The translations under genes were made by a program, and so were the position numbers. Shown one piece after another: positions 1 to 8,856 of a DNA stretch of 49,149 nucleotides. Position 1 is the first letter of the stretch. Each line of letters begins with the position of its first letter. Source of the DNA: an archaeon. GTDB lineage: Archaea > Micrarchaeota > Micrarchaeia > Anstonellales > Bilamarchaeaceae. The stretch spans positions 1 to 49,149 of the forward strand of contig JAGVNI010000005.1 in the NCBI GenBank assembly GCA_020053355.1, given 5' to 3'. The notes under the pieces were generated by a model. That model worked only from the letters and a program-made list of their open reading frames with translations, was not told where the DNA came from and did no database searches.

Positions 1-875
1 AGCTCCGGTTCGGTCCACGTCCCATTCATCTTCTTCGAACGGAAGACCGCAGGGCTGCCCAGGTAAATCCTCGTGAACCACAGTTCGTTCCCGTCTTCCG
101 AGACGTAAGGCCAGCCGTCAATCTCCTCGCTGTTCACAGCCTCGACATTCACGGGCGCGCTCCAACCGCCGTTCTGCAGCTCAATCACCCAGATGTCATA
201 TCCGCCTTTTCCTCCATCACGCGGGGAGTGGTAGTACATCTGTTTCCCATCCGAGGTTATGTGCATCTCCCCCACCTCATACGCCACGAGCTGGTCGCTC
301 ACGTGCTCCCAGCCGGTCCAACTCCCGTTCACAAACCTGGCGGTGAAGAGGTGCATTCCGGTGTACCCTTCCCTGGCGGAGCAGAACCACATGACGTCAT
401 CCTGCACGAACGCGCAGCCATCCAGGGCGAGCTTTCCGGGCTCGGTGAGCCACACCCTCTCCGGTTCCGACCATTGCCTGCCGACCTTATGGTATACGTA
501 AATCCCGGTAACGTTGTCCACGAGCTGCTTCTGGAGGTCCTGGGTGCCTGGCGTAAACCATACGTAAATCGTATTCCCGTCAGGCATCATGAACGCCGAA
601 TCCTCAGCGCCCCGCGTGTTTATAGGAGCGGACAGGGGCACCGGGGCCCCCCATTCATCCGAATGCATTATCGGGGGGAGCTTATCCATCTGCGGCGTCA
701 TCTTCACCTCATCGGCCGGAATCGCGCTCTCCTTGGTTGCGTTCGGGTAGGCTGGCAGTGGCCCGACGGTCTGCTGTGCTGGGGGCGGCACGGGCAATTG
801 AGGGGGCGGCTCGCCGTTTCCCGTGCAGCCGCACAAAACCATCCCGAAAACAAGCAGTATCAGGACCCATTTCAT
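1..875 (-). CDS. TolB/PD40-like beta-propeller lipoprotein (3' end outside window)
   Basis: The gene reads on the minus strand from an ATG at 873-875 and runs off the left edge without a stop, so the C-terminus is missing. The product starts MKWVLILLVFGMVLCGCTG, a signal peptide ending in a lipobox (LCGC), followed by a Pro-rich linker. The body carries motifs such as SDEWGAPVPL, DGNTIYVWFTPG and EIDGWPYVSEDGNELWF, typical of PD40/WD40-like propeller blades. It is a close paralogue of the protein at 886-1848 (shared DGWPYVS/NEGWPYVS, SAREGY, LDGC motifs). The start lies 10 nt after the stop of that gene with AGGTG just ahead, so the two are cotranscribed. Probably a cell-surface, membrane-anchored protein; ligand unknown. 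Confidence 0.85.
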   Translation of the reverse strand, partial: MKWVLILLVFGMVLCGCTGNGEPPPQLPVPPPAQQTVGPLPAYPNATKESAIPADEVKMTPQMDKLPPIMHSDEWGAPVPLSAPINTRGAEDSAFMMPDGNTIYVWFTPGTQDLQKQLVDNVTGIYVYHKVGRQWSEPERVWLTEPGKLALDGCAFVQDDVMWFCSAREGYTGMHLFTARFVNGSWTGWEHVSDQLVAYEVGEMHITSDGKQMYYHSPRDGGKGGYDIWVIELQNGGWSAPVNVEAVNSEEIDGWPYVSEDGNELWFTRIYLGSPAVFRSKKMNGTWTEPE

Positions 876-885
876 GGCTACGCAC

Positions 886-1848
886 CTATTTCTTGTATGC
901 CACGTAGATGTCAGCTTCGAGCATTTTCCCGTCTTTATAGTAGTGGTGGACGAAATACAGGTTTCCTGCGTTGTCAAGTGTTGGTTCGCCCGCGAACTGC
1001 GAGACAATGAGCTCGGGCTCCGACCATGTTGCGTTGGCTTTCTTGGACCGGTATATGGCAGGGCTGCCCTGGTAAATCCTTAGGAACCACAATTCGTTCC
1101 CATCCCCAGAAACGTATGGCCAGCCCTCGTTGTCCGGGGTATTGACGGCGGCGACATTCTCCGGCTCCTGCCACTGGCCGCCCTCGTTCTTCGAGACCCA
1201 GATGTCCAGGCCGCCATTCCCGCCCGCTTTCGCGGAGTGGAAAAATACCTCCTTGCCATCGCTGGTGATGTGGAGTTCGCCGACCTGATAATTTGCGGGG
1301 AAATCCGCGTTCTTCCAGTTCTGCCACAACCCATCCCGGAAATTTGCGCTAAACCAATGGATGCCCGCGTATCCTTCCCGTGCAGAGCAGAACAGCATGG
1401 CATCGCCCTGAACGAACTCGCAGCCGTCAAGGGATAGCTTGCCCGCATCCTGGAGCACGACTCGGGCAGGTTCGCCCCATGCCCCGCCGCCCTTGTGCGA
1501 CACCCAGATTCCTGTGACATTGTCGAAAAGTTGTTTCTCCGCGGGGATGCCGGGGTCTGGAGTGAAGAAGAAATACAGGGTGTTCCCGTCCGGCATGATG
1601 AAAGGCGAGTCCTCTGCGCCCGCAGTATTCACGGGCGCGCCGAGCGGCACCGGTGCGTCCCATTCGTCCGAATGCAGGATGGGGGGATAGATGTCTGTGG
1701 CCGGGGTTATTTTTACCGCTTCTTCTGGAACCGCTGCCTCCCGCGAAGGCGGGGGCGCAGCCGGATGATTTGAATTGGCGGCGCCGGTGCATCCGAAAGC
1801 CAGCATCAACAGGAGAGAAAATGCGATGAGCCGGGACAGCGGGTTCAT
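886..1848 (-). CDS. TolB/PD40-like beta-propeller lipoprotein
   Basis: A 320-residue protein with an N-terminal signal peptide and lipobox (LAFGC, Cys near residue 20), a Pro/Ala linker, then propeller-type blades. Visible motifs are HSDEWDAPVPLGAPVNT, MPDGNTLYFFFTPDPG, SAREGYAGIHWFS and GWPYVSGDGNELWFLR. The repeated pattern 'S.DG..L.F' is that of PD40 (WD40-like) repeats, found in TolB and in many secreted archaeal proteins. It is the first of a tandem duplicate pair, with the partial paralogue directly downstream. Predicted location is outside the membrane, lipid-anchored. No catalytic site is evident, so a binding or scaffolding role is only an inference. Confidence 0.85.
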   Translation of the reverse strand: MNPLSRLIAFSLLLMLAFGCTGAANSNHPAAPPPSREAAVPEEAVKITPATDIYPPILHSDEWDAPVPLGAPVNTAGAEDSPFIMPDGNTLYFFFTPDPGIPAEKQLFDNVTGIWVSHKGGGAWGEPARVVLQDAGKLSLDGCEFVQGDAMLFCSAREGYAGIHWFSANFRDGLWQNWKNADFPANYQVGELHITSDGKEVFFHSAKAGGNGGLDIWVSKNEGGQWQEPENVAAVNTPDNEGWPYVSGDGNELWFLRIYQGSPAIYRSKKANATWSEPELIVSQFAGEPTLDNAGNLYFVHHYYKDGKMLEADIYVAYKK

Positions 1849-1880
1849 GATTGGATTGCGCGGCGAATGTATTAAGAGGG

Positions 1881-2804
1881 TTACTTGTCGGCATCCTTGC
1901 AGCAGCGGAAACCCACGGAATAATCATTCTGCTGCGGCCCGTGGACGATTGTCATATACGTGCATCCGGCCCCGTTCTGGCTGGAGCTGCTGGCATAGCC
2001 GCCAACGAATATGCCGTTTCCCGGAACCGCCCGAAAGCCGGGTGTGAATCCAGGGCCGATTCTGGGCCGGCTTCCGATGATGCGGTCGTCGACCGGCGTG
2101 CTCACCCACTCGTGGAGGTTGCCGACCATGTCATAAGTCCCAAAACTGCCCACGCAGCCGCTGTATTCGCCGGTCCTTGCCATATATCCCAGGACCATGT
2201 TCGTTTCCGGACCGCTCACGATTTGCTCGCCCCATTTCTTGCCGAATATCCTGGAAATCATATGCTCCTTGTGGGTGTTGCATACGCCCTTCTTCCAGGT
2301 GTTGCCATAGGGGTAAGTCGTCAGCTGCACGCCCTGGCAAGCATTCATCCATTCGCTAAGAGTGCAGAGCCGCTTCCGGGCGTTGAAGCAAGCGTCCTCG
2401 GCCTGCTTGCGGCTGACGGAGGACTGCGGGCGCACGCCCGGAACCGAGTGCGCGATGTAGCGGCCGAACTTCTCGGGCGGGACCGATGAAGCGTGCTGGA
2501 CGAGAGTGCCGCCCTTGTCCTCGAGCATCTCGGCCTCGAAGCGGTCTATGCAGTATTCGTGGTTCTGGTCAGCCGCCCGGACCATCCAGAGCGGGCATCC
2601 CATGACATAGCCGAGCGTATAAGCGGAATCCGCCCGGGGCTTGTGCTTAATCGGGGTAATGGGAACCTCGTATTCCATCTTGGGCTCCTGGTATAGCTGC
2701 TCGCCCTTGCACCCGGCCATGGGGCCGCAGGCTAGGAGCGGCATCGCTGCAAAAGCCGCCGCTTGCCTGAAGCTGGCGGGTTTCCGTCTTGCGTGGGCGA
2801 ACAT
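1881..2804 (-). CDS. FGE/SUMF1-fold (formylglycine-generating-like) lipoprotein
   Basis: A 307-residue protein from the ATG at 2802-2804. I prefer this to the ATG at 2858 because a TATA box (2830-2837, minus strand) lies about 27 nt ahead, giving a leaderless mRNA. The N-terminus is a basic then hydrophobic signal with possible lipobox Cys residues (PLLAC or PMAGC). The body has the SUMF1/FGE-sulfatase signature: CTLSEWMNACQG, YPYGNTWKKGVCN, DMVGNLHEWVS and a terminal VGFRCC. FGE converts sulfatase cysteines to formylglycine, but most archaeal and bacterial members of the fold are uncharacterised and no sulfatase is seen nearby, so the reaction is not assigned. It is divergent from smc and points toward the TolB pair. 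Confidence 0.82.
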   Translation of the reverse strand: MFAHARRKPASFRQAAAFAAMPLLACGPMAGCKGEQLYQEPKMEYEVPITPIKHKPRADSAYTLGYVMGCPLWMVRAADQNHEYCIDRFEAEMLEDKGGTLVQHASSVPPEKFGRYIAHSVPGVRPQSSVSRKQAEDACFNARKRLCTLSEWMNACQGVQLTTYPYGNTWKKGVCNTHKEHMISRIFGKKWGEQIVSGPETNMVLGYMARTGEYSGCVGSFGTYDMVGNLHEWVSTPVDDRIIGSRPRIGPGFTPGFRAVPGNGIFVGGYASSSSQNGAGCTYMTIVHGPQQNDYSVGFRCCKDADK

Positions 2805-2829
2805 GATAAGGTATATGTGCAGAGTAGTG

Positions 2830-2884
2830 TTTAAAAATGAGTATATGGGGTATGGCATGGGGGTATCCAGAAACGCTTTTTAAC
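2830..2884. promoter_or_regulatory. Divergent promoters for the FGE-like gene (-) and smc (+)
   Basis: Minus strand: TTTTTAAA at 2830-2837 sits about 27 nt before the ATG ending at 2804, implying a leaderless transcript. Plus strand: CTTTTTAAC at 2876-2884 predicts a start near 2906, about 11 nt ahead of the smc ATG at 2917. The positions are read directly; promoter function is inferred from archaeal TATA spacing. Confidence 0.6.
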
Positions 2885-2916
2885 CTGCCCTGAGAAAAGA
2901 AGGCCGGTCGTAATCA

Positions 2917-5900
2917 ATGGTATTCATCTCACGCCTCAAACTGAGGAATTTCAAGTCCTTCAAGGCGGCCGACATCCAGCTTTCAAAGACATTCATATGC
3001 TTCGCAGGCCCGAACGGCAGCGGCAAGTCCAACCTCTGCGACGCCATACGCTTCGCCATGGGTGAGACCAGCCTGCGCTCGCTCCGCGCGAAAAAGGTCC
3101 GCGACCTGATATACACGGGCTCGAAAAGCGCCGAAGTGACCCTGTTTTTCGGCGATGACGGCGGGGGGACGGGCTACGAGATAAAACGGGCCATCCGGGA
3201 AGACGGCAAGATACGCTACCGGCTGAATGGGAAAAGGACCACCCGCAGCACCATCCACGAGACCCTGCGGAGGCACAACCTCGACGAAAGCGGCCGGAAC
3301 ACGATTGCCCAGGGTGAAGTCCAGCGCATAATCAACATGAACGGGAAGGAGAGGCGCACGATAATCGACAGCGTGGCCGGGATTGCGGATTTCGAGGCGA
3401 AGAAGAAGGAGGCCATGGGCGAGCTTTCGACCGTGGACACCCGGATTCGGGAAGCCCGCGTCGTGCTCGGCGAAAGGAAGGTTTTCCTGGATGAGCTCGG
3501 GCGGGAAAAGGACATCGCGCTGAAATACATAAGCGCAAAGAAGACGCTCACCAATGCCAAGGGGACGTTGCTGAAATCCGAGGTCGAAAAGCTCGAAAAG
3601 GACCTCGCCGACGCAATCCGCAGCGAGGAGAAGCTGCTGGGCGTAAAAAGCGCCAGGGATGCGGACATGGCCGGAATAGAGGCCCAGATATCCGAAGTCG
3701 ATTCAAGGCGCGCCAAGACAAGCGAGATGCTCCAGGCTAAGCAGAAGACGAACGCCCTGATTAGGCGCCTCGAGGAGCTCAAAGCCTCGGTCGGCTCGAA
3801 AAAGCAGCTTGTCGAGGACAAGGACGCATCCGTGAAAGCCGTCCGGTCCGAGAGGGAGGCCCTCGCCAAGGAGATTGAGAGGGAATTGGAAGCCATCGCA
3901 GCCCTTGAGAAGGAGATGGCATACCTGCGGACCGAGCTCGCTAAGGCGGAAGAGGCCCTGGCAATCGCAGGAGGCGCTCCGGAAGACGAGGCCGCAGCCG
4001 GAATCAGGAGGGAACTCGTTGAGCGCGAGAAGGATTTGCGGAACGCCCGGGAAAGGCTCGTGCTTCTCACTTCCGAAATAGATGCCAAAGGCGATTTGAT
4101 TGCGGCCAAGAAGGAGGAGGAGCGCAACATCGCGCCGAAAGGCTCGGAGACGGAGAATGCGCCCGAAGATGCCGCCATGCTTAGACGGGAGGCCGAGCGC
4201 CTCGCGCGGGAGATAGACAAGTCATTCTCAAGGACCAAGGACATCAACGCCCAAATGGCGGATTTGGACAAGGAAATGCTCGAACTCAAGGAGAAGGCAT
4301 CCATATTCAAATTGAGGGCATCGCCGCAGCTCGCGAACCCGGCCCTGAGCTTCATCAACGAAATCATGAAGGATAAGGGAAGCGGGATATACGGCACGGT
4401 CGCGGACCTGATTTCATTCGACGCTGAAAACGGGAGCGCGGTCGAAGCGTCAGGAGGCGCAAGGCTGCTGTACGTGGTCGTGGACAGCGTCGACACCGCC
4501 ACGCAGGTCATAGACAAGCTCAAGAAAGCCAAGGCAGGCCGGGCCACATTCATACCGCTTGATTCCATACGCACGCCGACGCACGCCAAGGCCGGCGGTT
4601 TCAAATCGGTGATAGAAGCCGTAGAATTCAAGGAGGAAGTCCGGAGGGCGGTGGAATACGTCTTCGCCGACACGCTCCTTGTCGACAGCGTAACTGACGC
4701 GAAAAAACTGGGCATCGGCACCGGAAGGATGGTCACGAAAGATGGCGAGATATTCGAGCGCTCAGGCATCGTGAGCGGAGGCCGCACGCAAAGCGGCGTG
4801 CTGGGCGCGAATGCGCTCCGCAAAATCGAGAACGAGCTGGAAGGCGTCAAGGCCACGAAGGAGGCCATGATGCAGGAATTGTATTCCATCCGCGAAGGGG
4901 AATCCGGCCTTCGCTCGGAAAAAGCGCAGATAGAAATCCGGCTGAAGACCCTCGAGATGCAGCAGAAAATCACCGAGGAAAAGCGGAAAGAGGCCGAGCA
5001 GACCATGCGGCGCAAGGACCAGCTCGCGCGCGAAATCGACGCGCTATCCGTATCGGTTTCCGAAAGAAGCGCGGAGAAGGAGAGGCTGGCCGCGCTTCTT
5101 GGGGGCAAGGAGCGCGAAGTGGAGCATTATTCGCGGAAGCTCGAGACCGCCGAGGCGGAGTTCAGGAAGCGGAGCGAGGAGAGCAGCAGGAAGAGGGCAG
5201 ACCTGAGCGCCGCAGTCTCGTCCCTTAAGGCCAAGATGGAGGGCAGGCAGAGTGAAATCAGCCTGCGGAACAAGGCCTCGGCCGGCCGCGAGGAGCGGGC
5301 GCGCAAACTAGCGCAGGATGAGAAGGATGCGCTAGTGAGGGTTGCCGAGGTCACGAAGCAGATAAGGGACGACGAGGCGGAACTGGCCCAGACCGAGGAG
5401 AAGATAAGCTCGGCGAGCAAGGAAATCGAGGGACTCTTCGAAGAGATGAAAGCGTACGAAGATGAACTGCAGGATTTCGGGCGCAAAAGGGGCCTGATAA
5501 GGCTGGAACTCGACAAGAACGCCCGGGACATGAACATGCTCAATATCAAGAAGGCGACGGCATCCACAAGGCTCGAGGACATCAAGGCAGAGTTCAGCGC
5601 GTATGCCGGCGCCGAATGGATTGATGCTCCCAGGGAAGAGCTCGGCAGGATGGTCGCGGAGTCTGAAACCGCACTCGCCAGCCTTGGGAACGTGAACATG
5701 GCCGCGATAGAGATGTTTGATCGGAGGAAGGCTGAAATCGACGATGTCGAAGGCAAGATAGGGCGGCTTGACACCGAGCGCGAGGCGATTTTGGGGATGA
5801 TCAGCGAAATCGACGAGCACAAGAAGGACGCGTTCTTCGAGACATACAACGCCGTCAGCGACAATTTCAGCAAGCTGTTCAAGCATATCAACGTCGGGCA

Positions 5901-6291
5901 GGGACACCTCTATTTGAGCGACGCGGCAGACCCGTTCGAAAGCGGCCTGTTCATCAAGCTCCGCCGGAACAACCAGGAGCATTCCCTCGACGCGCTATCC
6001 GGGGGGGAGAAGACGCTGGTCGCGCTCATGTTCATATTCGCGCTGCAGCTGTTCAAGCCCGCGCCGTTCTACATCCTTGACGAGGTGGACGCCGCGCTGG
6101 ACAAGCCGAACAGCAAGAACCTTGCCGACCTTGTCGCGAACCTTGGCGCGGACAGCCAGTTCATCATAGTCACGCATAACGACACCGTCATGTCGAATTC
6201 CGACTCGGTGATCGGAGTAACAAAGGCCGATGGCACGTCCAAGCTTGTTGGCATAAAGCTCAAGCAAGCCGTAGCCCAGGCCCAGACTTAA
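2917..6291 (+). CDS. smc: Chromosome segregation protein SMC
   Basis: A full-length 1124-residue SMC ATPase. The Walker A motif GPNGSGKSN is at residues 31-39. Long coiled coils rich in E/K/R flank a hinge at about residues 485-650 (GIYGTVADLISFD to RSGIVSGGRTQSG). The C-terminal head has the ABC signature LSGGEKTLVALM (about 1027-1038) and Walker B FYILDEVDAALD (about 1050-1061), with a switch His in THND. SMC dimers organise and segregate the chromosome, normally with ScpA/ScpB-like partners, which are not seen here. It is followed at once by nadM with an AAGGAGATGG ribosome binding site, so the two probably share a transcript. Confidence 0.97.
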   Translation: MVFISRLKLRNFKSFKAADIQLSKTFICFAGPNGSGKSNLCDAIRFAMGETSLRSLRAKKVRDLIYTGSKSAEVTLFFGDDGGGTGYEIKRAIREDGKIRYRLNGKRTTRSTIHETLRRHNLDESGRNTIAQGEVQRIINMNGKERRTIIDSVAGIADFEAKKKEAMGELSTVDTRIREARVVLGERKVFLDELGREKDIALKYISAKKTLTNAKGTLLKSEVEKLEKDLADAIRSEEKLLGVKSARDADMAGIEAQISEVDSRRAKTSEMLQAKQKTNALIRRLEELKASVGSKKQLVEDKDASVKAVRSEREALAKEIERELEAIAALEKEMAYLRTELAKAEEALAIAGGAPEDEAAAGIRRELVEREKDLRNARERLVLLTSEIDAKGDLIAAKKEEERNIAPKGSETENAPEDAAMLRREAERLAREIDKSFSRTKDINAQMADLDKEMLELKEKASIFKLRASPQLANPALSFINEIMKDKGSGIYGTVADLISFDAENGSAVEASGGARLLYVVVDSVDTATQVIDKLKKAKAGRATFIPLDSIRTPTHAKAGGFKSVIEAVEFKEEVRRAVEYVFADTLLVDSVTDAKKLGIGTGRMVTKDGEIFERSGIVSGGRTQSGVLGANALRKIENELEGVKATKEAMMQELYSIREGESGLRSEKAQIEIRLKTLEMQQKITEEKRKEAEQTMRRKDQLAREIDALSVSVSERSAEKERLAALLGGKEREVEHYSRKLETAEAEFRKRSEESSRKRADLSAAVSSLKAKMEGRQSEISLRNKASAGREERARKLAQDEKDALVRVAEVTKQIRDDEAELAQTEEKISSASKEIEGLFEEMKAYEDELQDFGRKRGLIRLELDKNARDMNMLNIKKATASTRLEDIKAEFSAYAGAEWIDAPREELGRMVAESETALASLGNVNMAAIEMFDRRKAEIDDVEGKIGRLDTEREAILGMISEIDEHKKDAFFETYNAVSDNFSKLFKHINVGQGHLYLSDAADPFESGLFIKLRRNNQEHSLDALSGGEKTLVALMFIFALQLFKPAPFYILDEVDAALDKPNSKNLADLVANLGADSQFIIVTHNDTVMSNSDSVIGVTKADGTSKLVGIKLKQAVAQAQT

Positions 6292-6303
6292 GGAGATGGT
6301 TTG

Positions 6304-6837
6304 ATGAAATCGATGAAACGCGCGTTGTTCGTAGGAAGGTTCCAGCCGTTCCACCACGGCCATTATTATGCCATAAAGAAGCTCCTGAAGAAATTCAGCG
6401 AAGTCGTGGTGGTGATAGGAAGCTCGGAGGATTCGTACAGCCCCGAGAACCCATTCACATGCGGCGAAAGGATAGAGATGATGAGGGCGTGCTTCACGAA
6501 GGGGGACCTGGGCAGGCTGATAATCGTGCCGGTTCCGGATATCAACGACAACCGGATTTGGGTCGAGCACGTGTTCATGCACATCCCAAATGTCGATTCG
6601 GTGTATTCGAACAACCAGCTGGTCAAGATGCTTTTCTCGAAGCACGGCATCCTGGTGAATACGATTGATTTCTATGACCGCGGCCCCAAGGAAGGCTCAA
6701 ACATAAGGAGAATGATGGCTGACGGCGACCGGACATGGACGAAGCACGTCCCGCCGAAAGCCGTCCTGTGCCTGGATGCCGTGGAAGCCGAGCCGAGAAT
6801 AAAGAAAATCGTCAGGATGGGAGCGAGACACGTCTGA
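6304..6837 (+). CDS. nadM: Nicotinamide-nucleotide adenylyltransferase (archaeal NadM type)
   Basis: A 177-residue nucleotidyltransferase that joins NMN and ATP to give NAD+. The N-terminus carries VGRFQPFHHGH (residues 10-20), the archaeal form of the (H/T)xGH nucleotidyltransferase motif, and near the C-terminus GSNIRRMMADGD matches the phosphate-binding ISTxxxR-type region. I chose the ATG at 6304 over the in-frame TTG at 6301 because GGAGATGG (6292-6299) then sits at normal spacing. It begins just after the smc stop. The last 26 bp overlap the 3' end of the opposing gene at 6812. Confidence 0.93.
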   Translation: MKSMKRALFVGRFQPFHHGHYYAIKKLLKKFSEVVVVIGSSEDSYSPENPFTCGERIEMMRACFTKGDLGRLIIVPVPDINDNRIWVEHVFMHIPNVDSVYSNNQLVKMLFSKHGILVNTIDFYDRGPKEGSNIRRMMADGDRTWTKHVPPKAVLCLDAVEAEPRIKKIVRMGARHV

Positions 6838-7900
6838 CGCTTATTATCCGGTCGCCGAGCGCCAGCGCGCTGACGTTCAATTTCAGCGTGCTGTTTAGCT
6901 CGTAGCTTTCGCTTCCCTCGACTTCTAGAGGGACGAAAGCGCCGAAATCATATGATGAGTCGACCAGCGAGAGCGTGTAGCGGTAGCGGACCGAATCGGG
7001 GGCGAATTCCAGGTCCGGCGTCTCGTTCGCCAGGATTGTGAGGAGCGACGGGGGCAGGGTGTACGGGGCATCGGCGAAATTGATTTGGAGCTCGGTCACG
7101 TTGTCGAACGAAGGCTGCACCTGGGCGCTGCCTGAATCGATATATGTGATGTAAGGGAACTGCCTCTTGACCATGATCTGGTTCACGGTGAGCGGCGGGC
7201 TGAACACGATGGAATCCACCTTCTCATAGTCAGCCAATCCGAATTCGCTCGCATTCCCCACCTTGTTCCGGCTCCCCCAGGGTATCGAGTAGGAATAAAC
7301 ATTGCCATCAAGCGAATCCACGCGGGCATCCAGGAGAAGCTCGAGCTGCTGCATCGCGAAGCTGGCTGAGGAGTAGTCGATTAGCGCCTTGTCGCGCAGG
7401 ACAACCATCATGGACACCGTGACGGGGCTTTCGGCATCCAGAAGCGGCTCTGTCACCACCCTCACGACGCCATTTGGCATGGTCGCCGTGACATTGCCCG
7501 AAACGGTCTCTACGGTGATTTCCTCATTCACGGCCACGTTCGCTATCGCATATGATGTGACGTTCAGGCCCCGGAGCCATGCGGAAACGGGGTATACATC
7601 GTCGCGCGTTTCAGTCTGGATGACGTAGGATTTTTCCTGCATCTGCACGTCGCGCACGCCTTCATGCATGCGTACCTGGTCGATGACGCTCTGGTTGGTG
7701 TCGAGGGGGATTAGAAGCATGGGGTCGTAGGTCCGGATTGTCCCGTTGAATATGGCGGTGCCGGTGACGTTCTGGCCGGCGGGGGCATTGATGCCGGGCT
7801 GATAGTTCATGCTTCCCCATTGGAACGGTTCCAGCATGAACATGAGTATGGCTAAAACCGCGGCCCCGCCTATCAGGTATTTCTTGTCTATATTGACCAT
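6812..7900 (-). CDS. Single-pass membrane protein with large extracellular domain, unknown function
   Basis: A 362-residue protein from the ATG ending at 7900, preceded by GGAGATG at good spacing; the longer reading from 7981 is rejected because it overlaps a promoter. One N-terminal transmembrane segment (YLIGGAAVLAILMFMLEP, about residues 8-25) is followed by a long Thr/Val/Asn-rich outer domain with many N-x-S/T sequons (NVTG, NGTIR, NVTS, NVTA). I do not recognise the family. The predicted topology is N-in with an extracellular, probably N-glycosylated, beta-rich domain. It converges on nadM (26 bp overlap) and is divergent from 7987. Confidence 0.72.
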   Translation of the reverse strand: MVNIDKKYLIGGAAVLAILMFMLEPFQWGSMNYQPGINAPAGQNVTGTAIFNGTIRTYDPMLLIPLDTNQSVIDQVRMHEGVRDVQMQEKSYVIQTETRDDVYPVSAWLRGLNVTSYAIANVAVNEEITVETVSGNVTATMPNGVVRVVTEPLLDAESPVTVSMMVVLRDKALIDYSSASFAMQQLELLLDARVDSLDGNVYSYSIPWGSRNKVGNASEFGLADYEKVDSIVFSPPLTVNQIMVKRQFPYITYIDSGSAQVQPSFDNVTELQINFADAPYTLPPSLLTILANETPDLEFAPDSVRYRYTLSLVDSSYDFGAFVPLEVEGSESYELNSTLKLNVSALALGDRIISVRRVSLPS

Positions 7901-7955
7901 GTGACTAGCATCTCCAAAGAATGATGAATAAGCAGGTGGATAATGGCGCATAAAA

Positions 7956-7964
7956 CTTAAAAAG
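7956..7964 (+). promoter_or_regulatory. TATA box for the leaderless gene at 7987
   Basis: CTTAAAAAG is centred 26-27 nt ahead of the ATG at 7987, the classic spacing for a leaderless archaeal mRNA. The same AT-rich core read on the minus strand may also serve the gene starting at 7900, which would then have a leader of about 35 nt carrying its GGAGATG ribosome binding site. Confidence 0.6.
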
Positions 7965-7986
7965 CAGGAAGTCCGTTTCATTAACC

Positions 7987-8766
7987 ATGTGCGAGCTCTG
8001 CCAGAAAGCGAAGGAAATCGGCAAATACGACGAATTCATAAGCGGCATGCTTGAGGAGGACAAGGCCAGGCTGGAATACTCGAAGGAGATGGCGAAGACG
8101 CTCCGTCCGGTGGAAAGGAGCGTATACAGCTCCATGAACTGGCCGGTGAAACTCGTTTACCCCATGTTCGAGGCACGCGCCGCATATGCGGTCCCGAACA
8201 ATTATTTCCAGAATATCAACATGGCTGAAGAGCGACTTGGCAACGGGTTCGCGCACGGCGCCATGCGCTCCGTGTTCTTTGCCGGCAAGAAGCTGGTCAT
8301 TTTCTCGAAGAACGTGAATTTCCATGACGCGAAGGAGTTCTTCACGTCGTTCCTGCTCCTGCACCTCGAGCCTGGCGAGTACAAGTCCGTGATGGGCGCG
8401 GGGGAAATCAGGATAACGGCGGATGTCGAGAAGCCGATGATTAACCTGGTGACCGGGAAGGTCGAGAAGAAGAGGATTTCGTTCACGTTCCTCCAGCAGT
8501 CCGTGGAAGGCAGGATTGTCTCCAAGGAGCAGGCGGCGACATCCGCGAGGTTCAAGAACGTATATGACAAATACGGCGGGGCGACGATGAAGTCAGCGTC
8601 CATGGACATGGAAGGGTATGCCATAACCGTCCCGCATTTCTCCCCGCACCCTTACATGCTGCAGCTGCATAAGGAATTCGGCTTCGAGACGAACAAGGAA
8701 TTCCAGCTGAAAGTGGCGGATTATTTCAAGGCCCACTTAGGCGAATCTGGGGTGGCGGGCGTTTAA
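7987..8766 (+). CDS. Conserved-looking hypothetical protein with N-terminal CxxC
   Basis: A 259-residue soluble protein with no signal peptide. It begins MCELCQKAKEIG, a CxxC pair that could bind metal, followed by a helical Lys/Glu-rich stretch and a mixed alpha/beta region (SVFFAGKKLVIFSKNVNFHDAKEF, FLLLHLEPGEYKSV). The C-terminal part is PHFSPHPYMLQLHKEFGF. I do not recognise a family and see no catalytic motif. The start is fixed by a TATA box 26 nt upstream. Codon use resembles its neighbours, so it is likely a real resident gene. Confidence 0.75.
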   Translation: MCELCQKAKEIGKYDEFISGMLEEDKARLEYSKEMAKTLRPVERSVYSSMNWPVKLVYPMFEARAAYAVPNNYFQNINMAEERLGNGFAHGAMRSVFFAGKKLVIFSKNVNFHDAKEFFTSFLLLHLEPGEYKSVMGAGEIRITADVEKPMINLVTGKVEKKRISFTFLQQSVEGRIVSKEQAATSARFKNVYDKYGGATMKSASMDMEGYAITVPHFSPHPYMLQLHKEFGFETNKEFQLKVADYFKAHLGESGVAGV

Positions 8767-8856
8767 CCGGTTGGTTGTTATTATTGGCGGTCAGAAATGA
8801 AATCTTATAAAGCCAACCCATGAATATCAGTTCGCAAGTTCTTATGGGTGGAGCAA

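Noticed and set aside
228-1010. A 260-codon plus-strand frame across the TolB-like genes
   Set aside because: It is antisense to clear lipoprotein genes and lacks any family signature.
3216-5108. A 630-codon open frame antisense to smc
   Set aside because: It is a Ser/Leu-rich mirror of the GC-rich coiled-coil codons of smc, with no ribosome binding site or family features.
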